Shown in pieces: positions 1 through 5,257 of a stretch of DNA of 5,257 bases. Numbering within the stretch: the stretch's first letter is position 1; each line of letters begins with the position of its first letter. A program made the translations under genes and the position numbers. The notes under the pieces are model-generated. The model made no database searches, was not told where the DNA came from, and saw only the letters and a program-made list of their open reading frames with translations. Source of the stretch: Chamaesiphon sp. (GTDB lineage: Bacteria; Cyanobacteriota; Cyanobacteriia; Cyanobacteriales; Chamaesiphonaceae); assembly GCA_026786125.1 (NCBI GenBank), contig JAJAYU010000400.1, positions 1-5,257 on the forward strand, written 5' to 3'.

Positions 1-212
1 CGCATATATAGTCCTACTTTATCAAAAACTTGCAGTCCGAGATCTTCGACCAAAGCAAGAGTTAGTAAACTTTAATCGAGCTAGCGGGGGCTAATAACCC
101 AATCGTGATTTTTTCAACCTATAAATGACCTAAAACTGGCTTTAGAGGATAGTTTAAATACTCTTCAATGAAGCGAGGAGTACCGATCGCCAACTACACC
201 TTTTACGCTCTC
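1..212. other. Leader region upstream of the P450 gene, no gene seen
   Basis: No reading frame of useful length is visible on either strand. A TATAAA hexamer at 120-125 could be a -10 element, but there is no recognisable -35 hexamer 16-18 bases upstream, so I do not call a promoter. Purine-rich AGAGGA (144-149) and GAGGAG (175-180) look like Shine-Dalgarno cores, but both are too far from the candidate ATGs at 168 and 213 to serve them well. The stretch 42-100 shares short collinear blocks with 1723-1816 (see findings). Confidence 0.5.
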
Positions 213-1568
213 ATGATAACTTCTCACCCTGCTAATTCACTGCCCCTACCGCCAGGTCGATTGGGACTGCCCGTTATCGGTGAAACTCTCAACTTCCTGC
301 AAGATCCTGACTTTGCCAACAAGCGATGCCAGCAATATGGGAACATTTTTAGAACTCATCTATTTGGTAGCCCGACGATTTACTTAGCGGGGGCTGATGC
401 CGTTCGCTTTGTATTACTTAACGAAAACCAATATTTTGTGACTAGTTGGCCGACTAGCACCAAGGCATTGCTGGGTGCAGCAGCAATATCGGTACAGCAA
501 GGAAGCGTACATCTACAACGCCGCAAACTGTTGGCTCAAGCGTTTCAACCCAGAGTGCTTGCTAGCTATATTGCCAGCATGATGGATGTGACCCATAACT
601 ATCTCAATCGGTGGGAGCAGCAAGGTACACTCACTTGGTATCCAGAACTGCGAAACTACACGCTAGATATTGCCTGTCAGCTTCTAGTCGGAGTTTCATC
701 GGGTTCGCAGACTGCCTTCGGACACTGGTTTGAAGCTTGGGCACAGGGTGTATTCTCTGTGCCCCTGCGGCTTCCTGGAACGAAGTATAGTCGAGCATTA
801 CAGAGTCGCAAATTGCTGCTGGGCGAAATCGAACGAATTGCCCGATCTCGCCAACAACATGCAGGCACAGGACAAGATTCGTTGGGAATTTTAATGAATG
901 CTCAAGACGAACAGGGAAACAAGCTAAGTTTAGACGAACTCAAAGATCAAGTATTGACTTTGCTGTTTGCCGGACATGAAACGCTCACCTCCGCGATCGC
1001 CTCTTTCTGTCTGCTCATGGCACAGCATCCAGACGTATTGGAGCGGGTGCGAGCCGAACAAGAGCGATTCACGCACCGCGAACCGCTGACGCTGGAGGAC
1101 TTGAAACAGATGGAATATCTAGACCGAGTTTTGAAGGAAGTGTTACGGCTGGTACCTCCAGTCGGTGGGGGCTTTCGAGAAGTCATTCAATCCTGTGAAA
1201 TTAACGGATACACCATTCCCAAAGGCTGGTCGGTTTTGTATCATATCGGCTTAACTCATCAAGATCCGACTCTATATCCCAATCCCAAACAGTTCGATCC
1301 CGAACGCTTCGATCCGGCTCGAACTGGCGAGACTAAACCCTTGGGTTACGCGCCCTTTGGGGGCGGTGTACGAGAGTGTCTGGGCAAGGAATTTGCCCGA
1401 TTAGAGATGAAAATTTTTGCCGCCTTGCTGGTTCGTGACTATGAATGGAACTTAGTAACCGAGCAAAATCTCGACCTGGAAATGATTCCCTCTCCCCGTC
1501 CCAAAGATGGATTGAAAGTGCATTTCCGACGAAAAGCCACTGACTCGTTGGCGGAGCCTCTCCTTTGA
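213..1568 (+). CDS. Cytochrome P450, CYP120A family (probable retinoid/retinoic acid hydroxylase)
   Basis: This is a complete haem-thiolate monooxygenase of 451 residues from the ATG at 213. Visible motifs, numbered from that start, are a proline-rich N-terminus (PLPPGRLGLP), the I-helix oxygen-activation motif AGHET at 253-257, the K-helix ExxR at E309-R312, PERF at 363-366, and the haem loop FGGGVRECLG with the ligand Cys389. From memory, the sequence is close along its whole length to Synechocystis CYP120A1, which is about 444 residues, has its haem Cys near 391 and is reported to hydroxylate retinoic acid. Retinoid or apocarotenoid oxidation is therefore the best guess. There is no N-terminal membrane anchor, so the protein should be soluble and depend on separate ferredoxin or flavodoxin partners, none of which is encoded here. 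An in-frame ATG at 168 would add 15 residues. I prefer 213 because MITS followed by the proline-rich segment matches my memory of the CYP120A1 N-terminus. Neither start has a good ribosome site. The family call is secure; the substrate is inferred. Confidence 0.93.
   Translation: MITSHPANSLPLPPGRLGLPVIGETLNFLQDPDFANKRCQQYGNIFRTHLFGSPTIYLAGADAVRFVLLNENQYFVTSWPTSTKALLGAAAISVQQGSVHLQRRKLLAQAFQPRVLASYIASMMDVTHNYLNRWEQQGTLTWYPELRNYTLDIACQLLVGVSSGSQTAFGHWFEAWAQGVFSVPLRLPGTKYSRALQSRKLLLGEIERIARSRQQHAGTGQDSLGILMNAQDEQGNKLSLDELKDQVLTLLFAGHETLTSAIASFCLLMAQHPDVLERVRAEQERFTHREPLTLEDLKQMEYLDRVLKEVLRLVPPVGGGFREVIQSCEINGYTIPKGWSVLYHIGLTHQDPTLYPNPKQFDPERFDPARTGETKPLGYAPFGGGVRECLGKEFARLEMKIFAALLVRDYEWNLVTEQNLDLEMIPSPRPKDGLKVHFRRKATDSLAEPLL
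993..1000. repeat. HIP1 octamer (GCGATCGC)
   Basis: This is a perfect copy of the highly iterated palindrome typical of many cyanobacterial genomes, and it lies inside the P450 coding region. It is the only perfect octamer I found. The CGATCG core occurs sixteen times in the window, where about one would be expected at equal base composition. It is useful mainly as a taxonomic signature. Confidence 0.9.
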
Positions 1569-1802
1569 AGAATCGGTTCTACAAATTTTATCACTTGAGG
1601 ATCTAGTTTCCCAAGCAGTTCGCAACCGAGAAATATGGAATCTTTAGCTTCATTAACGATCGATCTCTTTTGCTTTGGAAGTCAGTCACAAGTCAGTTAT
1701 TCTTAGGCTCGAACTCAGCTAGTAGTAGAGTTTAATCGATATATCTGGTTCAAATAAAACGAGCTAAATCTTCGACTAAACTCAATTTTAATCTAAAAAA
1801 TT
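1569..1802. other. Intergenic region after the P450 gene
   Basis: This stretch is AT-rich with stops in all frames. The longest ATG frame noticed is a 23-codon one at 1635-1706, which I do not consider a gene. No strong hairpin with a T-run is visible after the P450 stop. The stretch AGAATCGGTTCT just after the stop forms only a 4-bp stem. The region contains the first copy of the 37-bp repeat, listed separately. Confidence 0.5.
1679..1715 (+). repeat. 37-bp dispersed direct repeat, copy 1
   Basis: This copy matches 3932-3968 at 34 of 37 positions in the same orientation. A weaker match (16 of 25) continues to about 1740. It starts with an imperfect 11-bp tandem duplication, AAGTCAGTCAC then AAGTCAGTTAT. 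It lies 110 bases after the P450 stop and 87 bases before the small ORF. It may be an intergenic repeat family or a shared regulatory element; the sequence alone does not decide. Confidence 0.75.
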
Positions 1803-1961
1803 ATGCCTAATAACTCCAGAAACTCGACCAAAGAGATTCTCTTGTCATCTCTTAGCGTACTGATTATTATTAGTTCTACTATGGTTGGCTTGACTATGTT
1901 ATGGAAAGAATGTTCGCGGCTAATAACTAAAGATCTCATCTACCCTTCCGCTTGGCGATAG
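1803..1961 (+). CDS. Possible small single-pass membrane protein (52 aa), unrecognised
   Basis: This open frame of 52 codons runs from ATG at 1803 to TAG at 1959-1961. It begins with a polar N-terminus (MPNNSRNSTK) and continues with a hydrophobic stretch at about residues 12-34, rich in Leu, Ile, Val and Ser. A short tail with basic residues follows (WKECSRL and onward) and ends WR. This is the layout of a one-helix membrane protein, and it is unlikely but not impossible in random AT-rich sequence. Against it, there is no Shine-Dalgarno sequence before the ATG and I recognise no family. It sits between the P450 and autotransporter genes on the same strand, 150 bases before the ATG of the latter. 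Treat it as a candidate gene with unknown function. Confidence 0.35.
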   Translation: MPNNSRNSTKEILLSSLSVLIIISSTMVGLTMLWKECSRLITKDLIYPSAWR

Positions 1962-1978
1962 GTCACAAACCGATTTCG

Positions 1979-2007
1979 TTGACTTGCATTCATTCGATCG
2001 ACATTAC
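1979..2007 (+). promoter_or_regulatory. Weak candidate promoter for the autotransporter gene
   Basis: TTGACT at 1979-1984 matches five of six bases of the -35 consensus. Seventeen bases later, CATTAC at 2002-2007 matches three of six of the -10 consensus. It lies about 105 bases before the preferred ATG at 2112 and after the stop of the small ORF, so it could drive the autotransporter gene independently. The -10 is poor, so this is only a suggestion. Confidence 0.22.
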
Positions 2008-2111
2008 ATTTGGTTTCAATATCGGGCAGAATATTTTTATCGATCGAACAAAAATCCGATAATCGATCTAATTACAGAGTAAATTTGCTCCTGAGAATAT
2101 CGATAACAACT

Positions 2112-3914
2112 ATGCTAAAACGACTTTTTCTTATCAAACTCGGTTTGCTCTTATCCTGCTTGTTACCGCTGCCAGTCTTAGCACAAAGTATCGAGGGGAT
2201 AAATATATTTGGTGATAGCCTGGTAGATAATGGCAACACTTTTAAAGCAACTGGGGGACTAGTTCCGCCCAGTCCGCCTTACTTTAACGGACGTTTTTCT
2301 AATGGCCCTGTTTGGGTCGAAGGTTTTTCTACCGAGTTGAAATTACCAGCCGGAACGACGAATAACTTCGCCGTGGGTGGAGCTACCAGCGGTACGGGCA
2401 ATACAATTAATGTCGCACTTCCAGGTTTGACGACTCAACTCAATGGCTTTTTACTCCTCTCACCTACAGTCAATCCCAACCAATTATTTGTCATCTGGGC
2501 GGGTGCCAATGACTATCTCGGCGGCGGTATTACCAATCCAGCCACAGTAGTTGGCAATCTATCCACAGCTACTCAAAGGCTAGTAAATGCTGGAGCGCAG
2601 CAAATAGTCGTCCCCAATCTTCCCGACTTAGGTAAGATTCCTGCTGGTGCGGCAGATCCAGTGCAAAGTGCCGGACTTTCCCAACTATCAGCAGCACATA
2701 ATAGTGGCTTGAGGACATCTCTCCAAGCTCTGTCCCAACAGAATCCCAATTTATCGATCGTGCCTACCGATATGGCAGCATTATTTAATGCCATCATTAC
2801 CAATCCCACTCGATTTGGCTTTAGCAACGTTACTCAACCTTGCTTGAATACGACCACTGGGGCTGTTTGCGCTAGTCCCGACACATCTCTATTCTGGGAT
2901 CCACTTCACCCCACTGCTGCGGGTCACAGGCTGATCTCTGCCTATGCTTTAGATACTGTTACGGCGGGACGATCGATCGCCGCTCAGTCAGAAACAGCTT
3001 TGGGCAATGCTAACCGCCAAACCCGCGATATTAACGGTCGGTTACTCGCACTGCGAACTACCGCGCGTCCAATAAATGGACAGATTGGTGTATTTGTCAA
3101 TGGTGACACGAATTTTGGATCTCGATCGACCACGACTACCAATACGGGTTTTAATATCGATACCAAGGGTTTTACCGTCGGTGCTGATTATCCAGTTAGC
3201 CAGAATCTCGCGGTAGGGTTAGCGGTGAGTTCTGCAAGTACTAATAACCAATTGAATGATAACCGAGGCAAAGTTTCAGTTAGCAGCACCTCTGTCTCTG
3301 TCTATGGCAACTATACTCAGGATAAATTCTACACCGATGCTCTGATTAATTATGGTTGGAACAACTTTAATATCGATCGCAATATTCAGGTACCAGGTTT
3401 TACCCAAGCCACTGCGAAACCCAATGGCAACCAATTATCATTGCGAATAAATAGTGGCTATGATTTCGGCTCCAATCATGGCTTATCATTTGGGCCAACA
3501 GCGGGAATTCGTTATACCAAAGTCAATACCGATGGCTACACCGAGCAAAACGGCGACATTTTAAATCTCAAAGTCAATCCTCAAGAGTTAGACTCGTTGA
3601 TTTTTAATATCGGTGCCCAAGTATCCTATCCATTTAAAACTTCCTTTGCGACGATCTCACCTTATTTCGCGGCTAACTTCGAGCATGAATTCGCTCAAAA
3701 TGGTCGGCAGATCTCGACCGAACTCGTTACTCAACCTGGTATCCCCATCCGCACGAAAATTGGTGCGAGCGATCGAGATTTTATTCGTTTGAGTACTGGT
3801 TTTCAAACGGAGTTTACCAACAGTTTATTTCTCAATTTGGGTTATGAAACGATCGTCGGTAAAGATAACTTTAGCGACAATTATCTCAATGCCACAGTTC
3901 GCTATCAGTTTTAA
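2112..3914 (+). CDS. SGNH/GDSL esterase autotransporter (EstA-like), secreted or outer-membrane
   Basis: This is a 600-residue protein with three parts. First comes a Sec signal peptide (residues 1-24, positively charged then leucine-rich, ending VLA before QS). Second is an SGNH hydrolase passenger at about 27-285 with GDSL at 34-37 (nucleophile Ser36), the FAVGGA oxyanion segment at 86-91, GAND at 131-134 (Asn133) and DPLH at 263-266 (Asp263, His266). Third is a linker at about 286-322, followed by a beta-strand-rich C-terminal domain at about 323-600 ending in Phe, as expected of an autotransporter barrel. All four catalytic blocks are intact. The layout and size match Pseudomonas EstA-type esterases, so the predicted role is ester or lipid hydrolysis at the cell surface by type V secretion. 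Cys244 and Cys253 may form a disulfide. The frame can be read upstream from a TTG at 2010, but that would bury the signal peptide behind 34 residues, so the ATG at 2112 is preferred despite a weak ribosome site. The natural substrate is unknown. Confidence 0.92.
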   Translation: MLKRLFLIKLGLLLSCLLPLPVLAQSIEGINIFGDSLVDNGNTFKATGGLVPPSPPYFNGRFSNGPVWVEGFSTELKLPAGTTNNFAVGGATSGTGNTINVALPGLTTQLNGFLLLSPTVNPNQLFVIWAGANDYLGGGITNPATVVGNLSTATQRLVNAGAQQIVVPNLPDLGKIPAGAADPVQSAGLSQLSAAHNSGLRTSLQALSQQNPNLSIVPTDMAALFNAIITNPTRFGFSNVTQPCLNTTTGAVCASPDTSLFWDPLHPTAAGHRLISAYALDTVTAGRSIAAQSETALGNANRQTRDINGRLLALRTTARPINGQIGVFVNGDTNFGSRSTTTTNTGFNIDTKGFTVGADYPVSQNLAVGLAVSSASTNNQLNDNRGKVSVSSTSVSVYGNYTQDKFYTDALINYGWNNFNIDRNIQVPGFTQATAKPNGNQLSLRINSGYDFGSNHGLSFGPTAGIRYTKVNTDGYTEQNGDILNLKVNPQELDSLIFNIGAQVSYPFKTSFATISPYFAANFEHEFAQNGRQISTELVTQPGIPIRTKIGASDRDFIRLSTGFQTEFTNSLFLNLGYETIVGKDNFSDNYLNATVRYQF

Positions 3915-4024
3915 TCGTAGAGGGTAATCGCAAGTCAGTCACAAGTTAGTCATTCTTAGTCTCGAACTTACATGGGAGTCGAGTTAGATGGATGTGTGAG
4001 ATGCAAACCAGCAGCATTTGAGCT
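3915..4024. other. Short intergenic region between the autotransporter and the DUF1444-like gene
   Basis: These 110 bases hold the second repeat copy and the presumed promoter and leader of the downstream gene pair. I see no hairpin with a T-run that would act as an intrinsic terminator for the autotransporter gene, and no convincing -35/-10 pair. Confidence 0.4.
3932..3968 (+). repeat. 37-bp dispersed direct repeat, copy 2
   Basis: This is the second copy of the element at 1679-1715, in the same orientation and differing at three positions. The 11-bp tandem arrangement is kept (AAGTCAGTCAC then AAGTTAGTCAT). It begins 17 bases after the autotransporter stop and ends 56 bases before the next ATG at 4025. 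That position would suit a regulatory element for the downstream pair as well as a neutral intergenic repeat. Confidence 0.75.
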
Positions 4025-4660
4025 ATGTCATACACCATCATCGACGCACTAGATCGAGTCATCCCATCATTGGCACAGCCGCTGCCGAGGAGCATCGTAC
4101 CGACAGAGGAGACACTAAACAGATCCACTAACTGCCTGTGCGCCTGTCATGGGGATTTTTCCCATCAAAAACTACTCATGCCAGACTACGACCTCACTTG
4201 GTCGATTCTAGAGCGCGATTCTCGTTACGAGCAACTGAGCCAACGATCTCAATGTAGTCAGGAGGTGAGTGCTGAAATGGTGACAGCCTGGGAAGCCGCC
4301 GGAATAAATTGGCAACAGCGGGCAGTCATCAATCTCAAAGTGGCATCTAGAGAGCTGTGGACGCATCGCCAGCTACGCCGGGATGGCAGACTGCTGATGG
4401 CAATTATGATGCACGATGATGGGTTTGGTTCGTCCCGTATTCTCCTGTCTGGCTATCTCCAACAGCATTTTCCCGCTGGTTATTATGTGGCAATTCCCGA
4501 TCGACGAATCGGCATTGTTACGCCACGCAATCTCTCAGAGAGCGAACGGCAAGAGATCCAAAATTTGCTCCAATCCTATTACGACAGGGCTTCTGTGCCG
4601 ATCGGTTCGCAGCTACTCGCCCCTGAAGAACTGCTGCCTCAACATTACTGTTGGAAATAG
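4025..4660 (+). CDS. DUF1444-like (YtpQ-related) protein of unknown function
   Basis: This is a 211-residue protein with no signal peptide or membrane helix, so it is probably cytoplasmic. Residues about 89-198 resemble, from memory, the C-terminal half of the DUF1444 family (Bacillus YtpQ). The shared features come in the same order: a W-rich helix leading to an asparagine-leucine pair (INL, 102-104), HDDGFGSSRIL at 130-140, an amphipathic strand YYVAIPDRRIGIV at 153-165, and VPIGSQLL at 191-198. The biochemical role of the family is not known to me. The first half does not look like YtpQ and carries a cysteine cluster, CLCACH at 37-42. The protein is shorter than the roughly 270 residues of YtpQ. 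A later in-frame ATG at 4178 (residue 52) could be the true start and would drop the cysteine cluster. Neither ATG has a strong ribosome site. The stop is followed after two bases by the peroxidase ATG, so the two genes form an operon. The coding call is solid; the family call is moderate. Confidence 0.72.
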   Translation: MSYTIIDALDRVIPSLAQPLPRSIVPTEETLNRSTNCLCACHGDFSHQKLLMPDYDLTWSILERDSRYEQLSQRSQCSQEVSAEMVTAWEAAGINWQQRAVINLKVASRELWTHRQLRRDGRLLMAIMMHDDGFGSSRILLSGYLQQHFPAGYYVAIPDRRIGIVTPRNLSESERQEIQNLLQSYYDRASVPIGSQLLAPEELLPQHYCWK

Positions 4661-4662
4661 CA

Positions 4663-5257
4663 ATGAAATTATTAACTGTCAATCGCCGCATTCGCGGCTG
4701 GATGGGCTGGCTGGCTTTAATCTCGATCGCGAGTCTCCTTGTCATCATGTGGCAACGCTTTACTACGCTCCAGCAAGTCGTCACAACGCCAGCACAGGCA
4801 GAAATAACTAAAACTGACCAACCGATCCAACCCATTCCGCGAGAAATTGCGACAGATAAACCGAAAGTTGCTTTGGGGGAGCAATTATTTCAAGACGTGC
4901 GCCTGTCTAAAAATAATCAAAAATCTTGTCTGAGTTGTCACAGTTTTAGCTTGGGTGGCGCAGATCGGCTCGCGCATTCGATCGGCATCGACGGAGCTAC
5001 TACTAGAGTGAATACCCCAACGGTATTTAATGTACGGTTTAACTTTCGATTTAATTGGGATGGGGAATTTACCAATCTTGCGGAGCATCTCGATGCGCTG
5101 ATGAGTAACCCGCGCACGATGGGTACTCAATGGCCAACCGCAATTCAATCGCTCCAACAGGTGCCAGCATACGTGCGTGCTTTTAGTCAGATTTACCCTG
5201 ATGGCGTAACTGCCACCAATATTAAAGATGCCCTCATCGCTTATGAGTTGTCGCTCA
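4663..5257 (+). CDS. Di-heme cytochrome c peroxidase, MauG/CcpA family (3' end beyond window)
   Basis: The first 198 residues of a c-type cytochrome peroxidase are present and the frame is open to the window end. Order of parts: a short basic N-terminus; a membrane helix at about residues 13-30; a Gln/Thr/Pro-rich linker at 31-68; then the N-terminal haem domain. That domain begins VALGEQLFQDVRLS and has the haem attachment site CLSCH at 89-93 (Cys89, Cys92, axial His93). Next come the RVNTPTVFNV segment, NWDGEF at 131-136 and NPRTMG at 149-154, all typical of bacterial di-heme peroxidases. The second CxxCH would lie outside the window. The family reduces hydrogen peroxide, or in MauG oxidises a protein substrate, using electrons from small cytochromes or copper proteins outside the cytoplasm. 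The helix is followed by AQA at 44-46, but that is far from the hydrophobic core, so an uncleaved anchor facing the periplasm or thylakoid lumen seems more likely than a cleaved signal. The start codon is two bases after the upstream stop, which indicates coupled translation. Confidence 0.9.
   Translation, partial: MKLLTVNRRIRGWMGWLALISIASLLVIMWQRFTTLQQVVTTPAQAEITKTDQPIQPIPREIATDKPKVALGEQLFQDVRLSKNNQKSCLSCHSFSLGGADRLAHSIGIDGATTRVNTPTVFNVRFNFRFNWDGEFTNLAEHLDALMSNPRTMGTQWPTAIQSLQQVPAYVRAFSQIYPDGVTATNIKDALIAYELSL

Noticed and set aside
677..1186. Minus-strand open frames of 63 and 79 codons (677-868 and 947-1186)
   Set aside because: They lie inside the P450 gene, whose motifs are intact on the + strand. 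Their translations show no recognisable domain and look like antisense shadow.
1831..1843. Inverted repeat AAGAGATTCTCTT as an operator or terminator
   Set aside because: The arms are six bases with a single central base and no T-run follows. It lies inside the candidate small ORF, and such short palindromes are common by chance.
2010..2111. TTG start at 2010 for the autotransporter gene
   Set aside because: The added 34 residues are polar and would precede a clear signal peptide that begins at the ATG at 2112.
2154..2161. Lipoprotein signal at Cys16 of the autotransporter
   Set aside because: LLSC resembles a weak lipobox, but the hydrophobic core continues past the cysteine to a good signal peptidase I site (VLA), so a cleaved Sec signal fits better.
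2573..3166. Minus-strand open frames of 84 and 60 codons (2573-2827 and 2984-3166)
   Set aside because: They are antisense to the GDSL passenger and barrel coding sequence and have no domain features of their own.
3946..4128. Minus-strand open frame of 60 codons across the start of the DUF1444-like gene
   Set aside because: It overlaps the second repeat copy and the start of a more convincing + strand gene, and shows no recognisable motif or ribosome site.
4416..4835. Overlapping open frames at 4416-4811 (+) and 4518-4835 (-)
   Set aside because: Both cross the junction of the DUF1444-like and peroxidase genes in other frames. The real frames carry family motifs there and these do not.
4885..5157. 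Minus-strand open frame of 90 codons
   Set aside because: It is antisense to the haem domain of the peroxidase, where CLSCH and NWDGEF show that the + strand is coding.

Overview
The window looks like cyanobacterial chromosomal DNA. The evidence is one perfect HIP1 octamer (993-1000), sixteen copies of its CGATCG core counted by eye, a cytochrome P450 that matches the CYP120A family of cyanobacteria along its length, and weak or absent Shine-Dalgarno sequences. The species cannot be named from this sequence. All supported genes lie on the + strand.

Layout. Positions 1-212 are a leader with no convincing gene. Positions 213-1568 encode a complete CYP120A-type P450, probably a retinoid hydroxylase. 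Positions 1569-2111 are mostly intergenic. This stretch holds one copy of a 37-bp repeat (1679-1715), a possible 52-residue single-helix membrane protein (1803-1961) and a weak promoter candidate (1979-2007). Positions 2112-3914 encode a secreted SGNH/GDSL esterase fused to a C-terminal autotransporter beta-barrel, with its own signal peptide and a terminal Phe. A second copy of the 37-bp repeat follows at 3932-3968. Positions 4025-4660 encode a soluble protein whose C-terminal half resembles DUF1444 (YtpQ). Two bases after its stop, at 4663, starts a membrane-anchored di-heme cytochrome c peroxidase (MauG/CcpA family), which is cut off by the window end.

Working together. The DUF1444-like gene and the peroxidase gene are almost certainly co-transcribed and translationally coupled. 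The P450 and the esterase autotransporter appear to be separate transcription units with long spacers, and I see no pathway linking them. The two 37-bp repeat copies are in direct orientation and bracket the block made of the small ORF and the autotransporter gene. No CRISPR array, insertion sequence, tRNA or rRNA was recognised. I do not see a clearly new multi-gene system. The points most worth a second look are the cyanobacterial esterase autotransporter, the DUF1444-like/peroxidase pair, the repeat pair and the small membrane ORF.
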